A DNA stretch of 64,000 nt from JAOUEA01 sp963821925 (GCA_963821925.1 CAWGFO010000002.1:496001-560000), one strand, 5' to 3'. Positions 34,112 to 43,507 are shown, counted from the first letter of the stretch. Notes: generated from the sequence alone by a model not told the origin. Program-made: numbers and translations.

Positions 34112-35264
34112 CGGCGGCCTCCTCGAGCACGTCGCGGAAGAGCGCCAGCAGGTCCTCCGGCGGATCCTCGCCGTTGGCCCGCCGATAGAACTCCGCGTAG
34201 AGCGCCTCGTCGTCGGGGCGGAGCGTGCCGTCGACGCGCTCGGTCTTCGCGCCCTCCGGCCGACGGGGACGCACGTTCACGAGGAAGGGGAATGCCTCCG
34301 CGGCGCGACGCCCGAGCTCGTGGTCGAGGCCGCCGACGTCGACCGTGAGGTCCAGGTACGCGTCGGCGAGGTCGTCGCGCGCCTCGAGCTCCTCGAACGT
34401 CCCGCTCGCGCGGATCAGCGGGCGGCCGCGCTCGATCGCGACGGAGGTGATCGAGGCGAGCGAGCCGGGCTCGACGTCGACGATCACGACGCGCTTCGAC
34501 TCGCCGGCCTCGCCGAAATCGAGCGAGAGGAGCGAGCCCGCGTACTCGGCGGGCACCGGCGCCCCCGGCACGTGCTGGGGCGCGTGGATGTGGCCCATCG
34601 CGACGTACTGCGGTCCTGCGGGGATCGCGTGCGCGGTGGCCGCGTAGGCGTCGCCCATGTGCAGCTCACGCTCGCCCCGCGGCGCCGCGCGGTCGACCTT
34701 CACCCCGCCCACCATGAAGTGCGCCGCGAGCAGGGGAACGAGATCGGTACCGGCGCGCTCGACCAGCGCGGCGTTGTAGGCGCCCGTCAGCCGGGCGACG
34801 CGTGAGGCGTAGTCGCCGTACCACTCCCCGGCGTCCTTCATGAAGTCGACCACGCGCCCCTCGCGCAGGAACGGGAAGCACGCAACGGCGGCCGGCACGC
34901 CGAGCTCGTCGGGTCCCAGGACGCCGCCGTCGTCGGGCCGACGGATCGATCCGACCAGGAACACCCCGCGCGGGCGGAGCAAGGGCGCGAGCGCCTCGAA
35001 GAGCTCGGGGGAGTCGTGATTGCCCGCGACCGCGACGACGGGGCGTCGCTCGGCGAGCCGCAGGAGCGTCTGCAGCCCGAGCGCGAGCGCGTCCATCGGC
35101 GGGACGGGCCGGTCCCAGACGTCGCCCGAGACGATCACCAGGTCGACCCCGTGCGCGTCGGCGATCGTCTCGACCTCGGCCAGCACTGCGGCGTGCTCGG
35201 CCATCCGGTCGTGGCGCCCCAGCTTCCTGCCGACGTGCCAGTCCGAGGTGTGGAGGATCTTCAT
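34098..35264 (-). CDS. sbcD: SbcD/Mre11-type exonuclease subunit
   Basis: The 388-residue metallophosphoesterase has the two-metal motifs HTSDWHVG, VSGDVWDRP, AGNHDSPE, and later His-containing LAAHFMVGG and YVAMGHIHAPQ. The Mre11 capping region follows. It cleaves DNA ends with Mn2+ in complex with SbcC. It lies 22 nt after herA and overlaps sbcC, so the nuclease and ATPase subunits are made together and with HerA-NurA. Confidence 0.93.
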   Translation of the reverse strand: MKILHTSDWHVGRKLGRHDRMAEHAAVLAEVETIADAHGVDLVIVSGDVWDRPVPPMDALALGLQTLLRLAERRPVVAVAGNHDSPELFEALAPLLRPRGVFLVGSIRRPDDGGVLGPDELGVPAAVACFPFLREGRVVDFMKDAGEWYGDYASRVARLTGAYNAALVERAGTDLVPLLAAHFMVGGVKVDRAAPRGERELHMGDAYAATAHAIPAGPQYVAMGHIHAPQHVPGAPVPAEYAGSLLSLDFGEAGESKRVVIVDVEPGSLASITSVAIERGRPLIRASGTFEELEARDDLADAYLDLTVDVGGLDHELGRRAAEAFPFLVNVRPRRPEGAKTERVDGTLRPDDEALYAEFYRRANGEDPPEDLLALFRDVLEEAADATA

Positions 35265-35286
35265 GCGAGGAGGCGCCGGGCCGCGG

Positions 35287-37023
35287 TCAGAGGCCCTCGA
35301 ACGGATCGCCCTCGGCGTCCGCCGCCACTTCCTCCTTCCGGGTGGCCCAGGGCGGGAACGGGAAGGTCACGACGAGGGGCACCGGGATCGCCGGCTGCGA
35401 GATCACCATCGTGCCCGGCTTCAGGAGCCGCGCGCGAGCCCGGGTGGACGGGAGCATCCAGCCGTACTCGGCGCGCTCGGCCTCGGCGGCGTCGAGGCGT
35501 CCGGTCACCCGGATCGCGGCGTTCTCGAGCACCTCCGAGGCGACCCGGCTCGCGGTCTGTTGGGCGCCCACCAAGAGGACCCCCAGCGACCGGCCGCGTT
35601 GCGCGATGTCGATCAGCATCTCCTTCAGGGGCGAATGGCCCTCGCGCGGCGCGTACTTGTTCAACTCGTCGAGCACGATCACCGAGAGCGGCAGGCGCTG
35701 CCCGGTCTCCTCCTTCTCGGCGAAGGTCTCGTTCAGGAGGGCGCCCACCACGAAGCGCTGCGCCTGGTCGTGCAGCGACTGGATCGCCACGACGCTGACG
35801 CTCGCGCGGGACCGGTCGATCCGGTGGGACTCGCCCGCGCGCACGAGCTGGCCCATGCGTGCGGCGCCCGCGTGCATGCGGCGCATGAACGCGCTGACGG
35901 TGCCGGGCATCACCCGTCCGCTCCACGAGGGGTCGGCGTCGTCACCGCTCTCGGGCTCGAGGAACTCGCCGATCGCGTCGACGAGCGTCTGCAGGTCGGT
36001 GATGATCCGCTCGCCGGCCTCGACCCGCACCTCCTGGCCGCGCCACGAGCCGCCCGTCGCGTCGCGCGGGTCGCGGAGCACCACCGCGCCCGGCATCCCC
36101 ACGACGTCCACGGCGAAGCGCTTCAGCTGTGCCTGCACGCGCTCACGGATGAACGGGAGCTGGTTCCGCTGGTCGTTCGCGTCGGTGAGGAGGAACTGCA
36201 TCAGGTCCTCGTCGATGAACTCGCGCGGCGTCCAGGTGAAGACCTCGACGCCCCGCTGTCGTCCGCCGGTGTCGGGGAGGAGGACGTCGCCGGACCTCCG
36301 CCGTGGCGGCGCCCAGAAGCAGACGCTCGGGAACGGCGCAGGCTCGACGCCGAGCGCCGCCCAGCCGGCCGCCGCCGCTTCGTCGAAGAAGCGGTTCGGC
36401 GTGTCGAGCCAGAGCAGGTCCTCGCCCTTCACGTTGAACACGAGCACCCGCAGGTTGGCCGCCCCCTCGCCGACGATCCCCGGCGACGACGTCAGCATCC
36501 GCAGGAAGAACAGCGCGAACGAGGTCTTCGTGGCGACCCCGCTGATGCCGCTGATCGACATGTGGCCGCCCTTGCGCCCGTCGAAGAAGTCGAGGTCGAC
36601 GTGGACCGGCAGCTCGTCGCGGCCGATCCCGACCGGGAGCGGCCGCCCCATCTCGTCGACGTAGAGCGCCTTCGCACGCTCGTCGCCGACCGCGCGCTCG
36701 ACCGGCTCGCCGGGGTCGGGGGAGACCCAGACCTCGGGGTCGACCCGGGTCACCGCCACCCGGGCGGTGCGCACCTTCGCCCCGGGCATGATCCCGAGCT
36801 CGGCGATCCGGTGCGTGTCGGACTCGAAGGACGCGCCTTCGTACACGGCCTCGGCCTCGGTGATCACGCCGTACGTGCGGACCTCGCCGGCCTTCGGCAC
36901 CTGGGTGCGCACGACCACGAGGTCGTCGAGCTGCAGGTAGTCGTCCTCGTCGAGGACCACGCGGAACGCGCTCGTGGACGCGTGCTCGGACCCGAGGACC
37001 CGGCCGACCTGTTCCTCGCTCAC
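35287..37023 (-). CDS. herA: HerA-like hexameric DNA-translocase ATPase
   Basis: The 578-residue protein opens with a HAS-barrel-like beta domain (about 20-100: VVVRTQVPKAGEVRTYGVI) and has a RecA/FtsK-type ATPase domain. Walker B is clear (SVIVLDELNKYAP at about 447-458), followed by IAQRGRSLGVLLVGAQQTAS, the HerA sensor region. The P-loop position reads GISGVATKTS at about 159-168, with Thr in place of the last Gly before Lys. HerA moves DNA into the NurA nuclease. The GTG start overlaps the nurA stop (GTGA), confirming the pair. Confidence 0.85.
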   Translation of the reverse strand: MSEEQVGRVLGSEHASTSAFRVVLDEDDYLQLDDLVVVRTQVPKAGEVRTYGVITEAEAVYEGASFESDTHRIAELGIMPGAKVRTARVAVTRVDPEVWVSPDPGEPVERAVGDERAKALYVDEMGRPLPVGIGRDELPVHVDLDFFDGRKGGHMSISGISGVATKTSFALFFLRMLTSSPGIVGEGAANLRVLVFNVKGEDLLWLDTPNRFFDEAAAAGWAALGVEPAPFPSVCFWAPPRRRSGDVLLPDTGGRQRGVEVFTWTPREFIDEDLMQFLLTDANDQRNQLPFIRERVQAQLKRFAVDVVGMPGAVVLRDPRDATGGSWRGQEVRVEAGERIITDLQTLVDAIGEFLEPESGDDADPSWSGRVMPGTVSAFMRRMHAGAARMGQLVRAGESHRIDRSRASVSVVAIQSLHDQAQRFVVGALLNETFAEKEETGQRLPLSVIVLDELNKYAPREGHSPLKEMLIDIAQRGRSLGVLLVGAQQTASRVASEVLENAAIRVTGRLDAAEAERAEYGWMLPSTRARARLLKPGTMVISQPAIPVPLVVTFPFPPWATRKEEVAADAEGDPFEGL

Positions 37024-37958
37024 GATGCCTCCCGGTCCATCACGGCCTCCCGTAAGGCCCGGTACACGAGCCCGCGGTCGCCCATACGGTGCTTCAGGTC
37101 GCGCTCGAGCGCCGCGATCGGCACGAGGTTCTGCGGTGCACGCGGATCGATGTGCGGCTCCGATGCGACGAGCGGGAGGACGGCGGCCGTTCGGTCGGCG
37201 ATCCGGGCCGCCTCGTCCTTCGGGAGCTGGCCCGAGACCTCGCAGCGCACGATGCCGGTCCAGGAATGGCCGTGCCGGAGCATCGCGAGCCGCACGTACC
37301 ACGAGTACCGCTTGTAGTCGGCGATCGAGAACATCGGTGTGCGCTGGCCCGGAGCGAGCTGCGCCACCACCGCGTTCCGTTCCGGTTCGAGGTACGTGAC
37401 GCGGTGGCTCTTGATGTACCCCACCGTGGGGTGCGCCGTGAGCTCGTTCAGCGGGCCGTCGGCGACCACGAAGCACTCGGCGGCGAGCGCGGTGGCCGTC
37501 TCGCCCTCGGCGCGCCGCATCTTCGTGTGGAGCTCGATCATCAGACGGGCGGGGTCGTCGGACGCGCACGTGGTGGTGGTGACGCCGGGTTCGAGGTCGA
37601 CGGGCGGCATCTGCTCGGGTCGCCCGCCGGCGAGGACCGCCCACCGCTCGATGCGCACGGACGTCACCTCGGAGCGGCGCGCCGAACGGTCCCACATCGT
37701 GGCCCCGACGGCGAAGGTGCCGCAGAGGCCGGGGGTTGGGCCCGCCGCGGGATCGTCGAGGGTCAGCCGGGCATCGACACGGCGCACCCCGTCGACGAAG
37801 GCGATCCGCTCGACCTCGTCGTCCGCGCCCTCGATCGGCGCCCAGTCGTCGTGCTCGACCGTGGGGTCCACCGAGCCCTCAGCCGGGGCGAGGGCGTCGT
37901 CCTGGTCGAAGGGGGTGCCGTACCCAGGGTCCCACCCCTCGACGAAGATGCGCGACAT
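37020..37958 (-). CDS. nurA: NurA-like DNA end-resection nuclease
   Basis: The 312-residue protein has the early acidic motif AFVDGVRRVDARL, matching the NurA motif I in which Asp binds Mn2+ in an RNase H-like fold. The C-terminal part contains TVGYIKSHRVTYL and SWYVRLAMLRHG, with further polar residues in positions expected for the nuclease. The assignment leans on the translational coupling to a HerA-like ATPase and on co-operonic sbcD-sbcC, the order classically found in thermophilic archaea (nurA, herA, mre11, rad50). The start is leaderless, 7 nt after TAGGAT; a longer upstream extension is not supported. Confidence 0.78.
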   Translation of the reverse strand: MSRIFVEGWDPGYGTPFDQDDALAPAEGSVDPTVEHDDWAPIEGADDEVERIAFVDGVRRVDARLTLDDPAAGPTPGLCGTFAVGATMWDRSARRSEVTSVRIERWAVLAGGRPEQMPPVDLEPGVTTTTCASDDPARLMIELHTKMRRAEGETATALAAECFVVADGPLNELTAHPTVGYIKSHRVTYLEPERNAVVAQLAPGQRTPMFSIADYKRYSWYVRLAMLRHGHSWTGIVRCEVSGQLPKDEAARIADRTAAVLPLVASEPHIDPRAPQNLVPIAALERDLKHRMGDRGLVYRALREAVMDREAS

Positions 37959-37965
37959 GGCGCCC

Positions 37966-37971
37966 ATCCTA
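37966..37971 (-). promoter_or_regulatory. -10 hexamer TAGGAT of the nurA-herA-sbcD-sbcC operon (leaderless type)
   Basis: It ends 7 nt before the ATG at 37958. No other promoter-like gap exists until after sbcC. Confidence 0.55.
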
Positions 37972-38013
37972 CCGACGGCGCCCGACGCCTCCTGGAACCC
38001 TCTGGCACGGCGG

Positions 38014-38766
38014 TCACGGCGTGTCGCGGACGTCCTTCGATGCCACGGTCCACGTCCCGTCGCCGTCGTAGGTGAGCACGGTCGTCTTGAACGCGCTCGG
38101 GCAGCAGTGCGGATCGCCCACCCGGTAGACGGCCTGCTCGATCGAGAGGCCGTCCGGGTCGAGGGACGGGTCGATCCGTCCGTCGCAGAGATCCTTGCCG
38201 AAGACCTCGTCGGCCGCGTCGACGTCGACGACGTTCCATCGGGCGCAGGCCCCGCTTCCACCGGTGAACGCTCCGAGGAGCACGTCCTCGAGGCCATCAC
38301 CCGTCACGTCGGCCACGATCCCGTCGACGCCGAGCACGCCCGACTCGGCCGACGTCGGGAACCACGCGACGGCCCGCCACGCTGGGGGGTCGCCGAACCG
38401 CCGCCAGACCAGGATGCCGCGGTCGGCCCGGAACGGGTCGTCGCCGAGCACGACGTAGGCGACCACGACCGCCTCGGGCTCTTCGACGATCCAGGCCTCC
38501 TCGACGTCGGCGCGGCGAGGGATCAGCCTGGCGGGATCGAGCTCGTCCGCCGCGACGTCGTCGGTCAGGGCATCGGCGGTGCCGGGCGGGAGCGCGACCG
38601 TCGTCGGCTCCTGGGAGACCGAGGAGCTCGGCACCACGGTCGGCGAGCTGGGGGAGGGACCGCTCGACGTCGGCGCCCCGGCCGGCGACGGTGATCGGTC
38701 GCTCGGGGCTCCGTCGCAGGCGCCCACGACCAGGGCGACCGCCGCGAGCACCACGATCCGTCGCAT
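38014..38766 (-). CDS. Lipoprotein with FG-GAP/VCBS-like segment, function unknown
   Basis: The 250-residue product has a lipobox (ALVVGAC), a Ser/Pro-rich linker (about 20-55) and a globular domain containing DVTGDGLEDVLLGAF, a short Asp-rich loop of the FG-GAP/dockerin calcium-binding type. Two Cys pairs (ACARW, HCCPS) are likely oxidised outside the cell. I do not recognise a specific family. The start follows TAGCAT by 6 nt. It lies 55 nt upstream of nurA on the same strand but has its own promoter, and nurA does too. Confidence 0.65.
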   Translation of the reverse strand: MRRIVVLAAVALVVGACDGAPSDRSPSPAGAPTSSGPSPSSPTVVPSSSVSQEPTTVALPPGTADALTDDVAADELDPARLIPRRADVEEAWIVEEPEAVVVAYVVLGDDPFRADRGILVWRRFGDPPAWRAVAWFPTSAESGVLGVDGIVADVTGDGLEDVLLGAFTGGSGACARWNVVDVDAADEVFGKDLCDGRIDPSLDPDGLSIEQAVYRVGDPHCCPSAFKTTVLTYDGDGTWTVASKDVRDTP

Positions 38767-38772
38767 GCCGCG

Positions 38773-38778
38773 ATGCTA
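38773..38778 (-). promoter_or_regulatory. -10 hexamer TAGCAT of the lipoprotein gene (leaderless type)
   Basis: It ends 6 nt before the ATG at 38766. Confidence 0.5.
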
Positions 38779-38802
38779 GCGGTCCGCCCACGATGCTCGG
38801 CG

Positions 38803-38808
38803 TAGGAT
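38803..38808 (+). promoter_or_regulatory. -10 hexamer TAGGAT of the thioesterase gene (leaderless type)
   Basis: It ends 7 nt before the ATG at 38816 and rules out the in-frame start nine bases upstream. Confidence 0.5.
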
Positions 38809-38815
38809 GCGCCCC

Positions 38816-39370
38816 ATGACCTGGGACCTCACCCCCAAGCGCGTGGCCGACTCGCAGGTGACCCTGACCCAGCTGATGGAGGTCACCGATGCGAACATCG
38901 CCGGCCACGTGCACGGCGGCGTCGTGATGCGGCTCGTCGACACGGCCGCCGGCCTGGCGGCGATCCGCCACGCCGCCGGGCTCGCGGTCACGGTCGCGAT
39001 CGACGAGATGACCTTCCTCGAGCCGGTGCACATCGGCGACATGCTCGTCCTGCTGGCGTCGGTGAACGCGGTCGGGACGACGTCGATGGAGGTCGGGGTC
39101 CGCGTCGAGAGCCACGACCCCGTCACGGGCCGGATGCGGCACGTGAACAGCGCCTACCTCGTGTACGTGGCGGTCGACGAGGACGGCCACCCGCGTCCCG
39201 TGCCGCCGCTCCTGGTGGAGACCGACGTCGAGCGGCACCGCCAGCTCGAGTCGTCGCTCCGCCGGGAGGCCCGCCTCGCGCACAAGGAGGCCGTCGAGGC
39301 CGCGCGAGCTGCGGAGGAGGCCGGCACCGAGCACCCGGCCAACCCGGGCACCGCCGGCGACCCTTCCTGA
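38816..39370 (+). CDS. Acyl-CoA thioesterase (hotdog fold, YciA/BFIT type)
   Basis: The 184-residue protein has the hotdog signature NIAGHVHGGVVMRLVDTAAGLAA, with Asn and Asp expected at the active site, followed by IDEMTFLEPVHIGDMLVL. Enzymes of this group hydrolyse acyl-CoA to free acid and CoA, usually as hexamers. A C-terminal helical, Ala/Glu-rich tail of about 40 residues extends beyond the fold. It precedes the aconitase gene by about 80 nt on the same strand. Confidence 0.87.
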   Translation: MTWDLTPKRVADSQVTLTQLMEVTDANIAGHVHGGVVMRLVDTAAGLAAIRHAAGLAVTVAIDEMTFLEPVHIGDMLVLLASVNAVGTTSMEVGVRVESHDPVTGRMRHVNSAYLVYVAVDEDGHPRPVPPLLVETDVERHRQLESSLRREARLAHKEAVEAARAAEEAGTEHPANPGTAGDPS

Positions 39371-39449
39371 TCCTCAGCTGCGCCGGGCCCCAGGGCCGTT
39401 GTCACGGCATGGGAGGATTGGAGCCAGACACTTCGACGGAAGGACCACG

Positions 39450-42162
39450 TTGACCAGCGACCTTGCGGGCGCGCGCGGCCGGCTCGAGACCGCCTCCGGC
39501 GCCGTCGACCTCTACCGACTCGGGTGGCTCGCCGACCACGGCGTCGGCGACATCGCCCGCCTCCCGCACACCGTGCGCATCCTCCTCGAGAACCTGCTCC
39601 GTCGCGCGGGCACGCGCGACGTCTCCGACGACGACGTGCGCGCGCTCGCGGCCTGGCCGGGACCTGCCGGCGACGTGGCCTTCATGCCGGGCCGCGTGCT
39701 GATGCAGGACTTCACGGGCGTGCCGGCCGTCGTCGACCTCGCCGCGATGCGGAGCGCCACCGCGCGCTCCGGCGGAGACCCGTCGTCGGTGAACCCGTTG
39801 ATCCCGGTCGATCTCGTGATCGACCACTCGGTACAGGTCGACCTGTTCCGGACCCCCGAGGCGTACGAGCGCAACATCGAGTTCGAGTACCGGCGCAACG
39901 CCGAGCGGTACACGCTGCTCCGCTGGGCGCAGCAGGCGTTCGACGGCCTCCGCGTGGTGCCGCCGGGCGCGGGGATCTGCCACCAGGTGAACCTCGAGCA
40001 CCTCGGCCAGGTCGTGAGCGAGCGCGATGGCGTGGCCTTCCCCGACACGGTGGTCGGCACCGACTCGCACACCACGATGATCAACGGGCTGGGCGTGCTC
40101 GGATGGGGCGTCGGCGGGATCGAGGCCGAGGCCGCGATGCTCGGCCAGCCGATGTTCCTGCCCCGGCCGGTGGTGATCGGCGTGCGGACCGTCGGCGCCT
40201 TGCCGGCGGGAACGACCGCGACCGACCTCGTCCTGACGCTCACGCAGATGCTCCGAGCCCACGGCGTCGTCGGCACGTTCGTCGAGTTCTTCGGCGACGG
40301 GCTGTCCTCGCTCTCGATCGCGGACCGCGCGACCCTCTCGAACATGTGTCCCGAGTACGGGGCGACCTCCGCGTACTTCCCGGTGGATGCCGAGACGCTC
40401 CGGTACCTCGCGTTCACGGGCCGCGACGACCGGGTCGACCTCGTCGAGCGCTACGCGAAGGAGCAGGGGCTGTTCCGCGCCGACGGCGACCCCGAGCCCG
40501 CCTTCAGCGAGGTTCTCGAGCTCGACCTCTCGGCGGTCGTGCCCTCGCTCGCCGGCCCCAAGCGGCCGCAGGACCGGGTCGCCCTCCCCGAGGTGTGGGA
40601 CTCGTTCGTCGCGGCCTTCCGGGACCATGCCGAGCCCGACCCGAAGGCCTCCGAGATCGGCCGGTACGTGGCCGAGGGCGGGAACGTCCGGGTCGAGCGC
40701 CTCCCCGGCGACGACCGGGTGGACGAGCCCGCCGACGAGCGCGAGGTGGGGGACGGCTCGGTCGTGATCGCGGCGATCACGTCGTGCACGAACACCTCGA
40801 ACCCGAGCGTGATGCTCGCCGCCGGACTGCTCGCCCGCAAGGCGGTCGAGGCGGGCCTGGAGACGAAGCCATGGGTGAAGACGTCCCTGGCACCGGGGTC
40901 GCGCGTCGTGACCGACTACCTCGACCGCGCCGGGCTGACGCCGTACCTCGACGAGCTGGGCTTCGCGCTCGTCGGGTACGGCTGCACGACCTGCATCGGG
41001 AACTCGGGCCCCTTGATCGAGGAGGTCGCCCGCGCGGTCGACGAGCGGGACCTGAACGTGGCGGCGGTCCTCTCGGGCAACCGCAACTTCGAGGGCCGGG
41101 TGCATCCGCAGGTGCGGGCCGCCTACCTGGCGTCGCCGCCGCTCTGCGTGGCCTACGCGCTCGCGGGACGGATCGACCTCGATCTGACCCGGGATCCGCT
41201 CGGCGAAGGCCGCCGACGGGCCCGTGTACCTGGCGGACCTGTGGCCGTCGGCCGACGAGGTGCGCGAGGCGGTCGACGCGTCGATCACCCGAGGGCAGTT
41301 CGACGAGCAGTACGCGCGCGTCTGGGACGGCGACGAGCTCTGGCGGGCGCTGCCCACGCCGGAAGGGCCGATCTACGAGTGGGATCCGGCCTCGACCTAC
41401 GTGGCCGAGCCGCCGTTCTTCGCGGCGCTCGAGGACGACACGCCCGCGGGGGACATCGAGGGCGCCCGCGTGCTGGTGAAGGTGGGCGACTCGATCACGA
41501 CCGACCACATCTCGCCGGCGGGGTCGATCAAGGCCGACGCGCCTGCCGGCGTGTACCTGCGGGGCCGGGGTGTGGAGCCGGTCGACTTCAACTCCTACGG
41601 CGCCCGGCGCGGCAACCACGAGGTGATGATGCGCGGGACGTTCGCGAACATCCGCCTGCGGAACGAGCTCGCGCCCGGGACCGAGGGGTCGTGGACCACC
41701 CACCTGCCGACCGGCGAGGTCACGAGCGTGTTCGAGGCCTCGGAGCGCTACCGCGCCGACGGGACGTCCCTCGCCGTGCTGGCCGGCAAGGAGTACGGGA
41801 GCGGCTCGAGCCGCGACTGGGCGGCGAAGGGCCCGAACCTCCTCGGGGTGCGGTTCGTGATCGCCGAGAGCTACGAGCGGATCCACCGATCCAACCTGGT
41901 GGGGATGGGGGTCCTCCCCCTCCAGTACGCCGCGGGTGACTCGGCGGCCTCGCTCGGGCTGACGGGACGCGAGACGCTCTCGGTGCACGGGCTGGCGGGC
42001 GGCATCACCCCGGGTCAGCCGGCCACCGTGGACGTGACGCGCGAAGACGGATCGACGTCGTCGTTCACCGTGACGGTGCGGATCGACGCGCCCGCCGAGC
42101 TCGACTACTTCCGGGCGGGCGGGATCCTGCGGATGGTGCTCCGCCAGATGCTCGGGGCCTGA
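39450..42162 (+). pseudogene. acnA: Aconitate hydratase A (one +1 frame break, otherwise intact)
   Basis: The 903-residue enzyme interconverts citrate and isocitrate in the TCA cycle. The three cluster Cys are in TSCTNTSNPS and GCTTCIGNSGP, and substrate-binding segments VVGTDSHTTMINGLG and KEYGSGSSRDWAAKG are complete. The first 585 residues read in one frame and the swivel domain (VYLADLWPSADEVREAVD onward) in the +1 frame. The break is at about 41205-41209, where GGCGAAGGCCGCC would read LGEAADGPVYL if one G were removed. The span is 904 codons plus one base. The start is TTG with GGAAGGA at the right distance. Loss of an essential enzyme is unlikely, so a consensus error is favoured. Confidence 0.85.
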
Positions 42163-42189
42163 GGCGCCGCTCGGCGTCGGTCGGGAGCG

Positions 42190-42858
42190 TTACTCGACCG
42201 AGCCGGGCGTGGTGGTGTGGCGGGCGAGGTAGGCGGCCGCCTCGGCGCGCCGCGCGACCTCGAGCTTCGACAGGATCGAGGAGACGTAGTTCTTCACGGT
42301 CTTCTCCGCGAGGTGGAGGTCGTCGCCGATCTCGCGGTTCGTCTTCCCGTCGGCGACCGCCGTGAGGATGCGCTCCTCCTGCGGTGAGAGTCGCGCGAGC
42401 TTCTCGTCGCGCATCAGGTGCTTGCCCTTGCGGAGCCGGTCGAGGACGGCGTTCGTGACGCTCGGGTCCAGGAGCGAGTCGCCGGCCCCGACCGCCCGGA
42501 TCGCGCGCATCAGGTCGCCCGACTTCACCTGTTTCAACACGTACCCGGACGCACCGGCCATGATCGACGCGAACAGCGCCTCGTCGTCGGCGAACGAGGT
42601 GAGCATCAGCACGCGCGTGGCGGGGTGGTTCGCGCGGATCTCGCGGGTGGCCTCGATCCCGCTGCCGTCAGCGAGCCGGACGTCCATCACGACCACGTCG
42701 GGGCGCGTGCGCCCCGCCTCGTCGACCGCCTCACGCACCGTGCCGGCCTCCGCCGTCACGACGACGTCCTCCTGGGTCGCGAGCATCGCGCGGATGCCGT
42801 CGCGCACGATCTCGTGATCGTCGACGAGCATGACGCGAAGGGGTGGCTTCTTCGTCAT
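42190..42858 (-). CDS. NarL/FixJ-family response regulator, DevR/DosR-like
   Basis: The 222-residue protein has a receiver domain (MLVDDHEIVRDGIRAML with the acidic pair, phospho-acceptor Asp in DVVVMDVRLADGSG, conserved Lys in YVLKQVKSGDL) and a LuxR-type HTH (LSPQEERILTAVADGKTNREIGDDLHLAEKTVKNYVSSIL). DevR-type regulators bind GGGAC-(6)-CCC palindromes, and such sites exist upstream of nearby genes. A GAF-type kinase gene lies 2.2 kb away with no other partner in sight. The start is placed 7 nt after TAGGAT, nine bases inside the longest frame. Confidence 0.88.
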   Translation of the reverse strand: MTKKPPLRVMLVDDHEIVRDGIRAMLATQEDVVVTAEAGTVREAVDEAGRTRPDVVVMDVRLADGSGIEATREIRANHPATRVLMLTSFADDEALFASIMAGASGYVLKQVKSGDLMRAIRAVGAGDSLLDPSVTNAVLDRLRKGKHLMRDEKLARLSPQEERILTAVADGKTNREIGDDLHLAEKTVKNYVSSILSKLEVARRAEAAAYLARHTTTPGSVE

Positions 42859-42865
42859 GGGCCAC

Positions 42866-42871
42866 ATCCTA
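42866..42871 (-). promoter_or_regulatory. -10 hexamer TAGGAT of the response-regulator gene (leaderless type)
   Basis: It ends 7 nt before the ATG at 42858. Confidence 0.5.
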
Positions 42872-42920
42872 GTGGGCGTGAGGTGCTCGTGGCGGCATCG
42901 CGGGCGCGGCCCACGCTCGA

Positions 42921-43433
42921 TCAGGCGGGGTCGTGCCCGATCGGCACGCCGCCGTGGCCGGCGGTCACATCCTCGTCGCGCGCCTGCGCCGACAGCGCCT
43001 CGGCCACGTGATCGAGGAAGTCTTTCAAGGTGGCCTCCGCCACGCGGAAGAGCACGGCCCGGTCGATCGCGCGGCCGACGGCGCCCAACGGCGGCACATA
43101 GCGCGCGCTCATCGCGAGCTGGGTGCGCGTCGGACCGAGCGGAGCGATCTCGAGATCCGCATCGAGCGCCGGGAAGAGCCCCGTCACTCCCGCGGCCGCC
43201 CAGTGCAGGGGGATCACGGTCTTCGACGGCATCCGGACCGGGTCGCCGAACTCGATCTCCACCTTGCGGGCGACGCGCACGTCGTCGCCGAAGCCGACCT
43301 CGGCGAGGAGGGCGTCACCGTGATGGTTGGCGTCGCGCGCGAGCCCGGGCACCCAGGTCTCGGGGCTGCGCATCAGCGCGGCCTCAACGCGCTCGGCGTC
43401 CATCGGGAGCTCGACGAAATACCGGGCGAACAT
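42921..43433 (-). CDS. SRPBCC/START-like ligand-binding protein
   Basis: The 170-residue protein has a helix-grip pattern: an N-terminal strand FARYFVELPMD, a central KVEIEFGDPV strand pair, then VIPLHWAAAG, LEIAPLGPTRTQLAMSARY and a C-terminal helix with AEATLKDFLDHVAEAL. This resembles polyketide-cyclase-like lipid or small-molecule binding proteins. No catalytic residue is apparent. It lies between the response regulator and the multicopper oxidase and is divergent from the latter. Confidence 0.65.
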   Translation of the reverse strand: MFARYFVELPMDAERVEAALMRSPETWVPGLARDANHHGDALLAEVGFGDDVRVARKVEIEFGDPVRMPSKTVIPLHWAAAGVTGLFPALDADLEIAPLGPTRTQLAMSARYVPPLGAVGRAIDRAVLFRVAEATLKDFLDHVAEALSAQARDEDVTAGHGGVPIGHDPA

Positions 43434-43470
43434 AGCTGCACAGTCTCGCGGCGCCGAGGGCCGGGGCTGA

Positions 43471-43484
43471 GGGGCACAGGTCCC
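43471..43484 (-). promoter_or_regulatory. DosR/DevR-like box, distal (GGGACCTGTGCCCC)
   Basis: Read on the minus strand, this near-palindrome matches the box upstream of the FtsH-like gene. Its centre is 23 nt from the proximal box, about two helical turns, a spacing expected for co-operative dimers. Confidence 0.5.
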
Positions 43485-43493
43485 CCGCGAGCC

Positions 43494-43507
43494 GGGACCT
43501 TCGGCAC
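43494..43507 (+). promoter_or_regulatory. DosR/DevR-like box, proximal (GGGACCTTCGGCAC)
   Basis: It is centred about 42 nt before the transcription start predicted from GAGACT (43531-43536). That weak -10 lies 23 nt downstream of the box, the same distance as in the CBS-BON promoter. Confidence 0.5.

Noticed and set aside
31589..37958. HerA-NurA as an antiphage defence module
   Set aside because: HerA in defence systems pairs with Sir2 or DUF4297 effectors. Here the partners are NurA and SbcCD, which are repair nucleases, and no defence genes are nearby.
41200..41210. Programmed +1 frameshift in aconitase
   Set aside because: No slippery codon or stop codon lies at the shift site, and unrelated genes show similar breaks, so a systematic sequence error is more likely.
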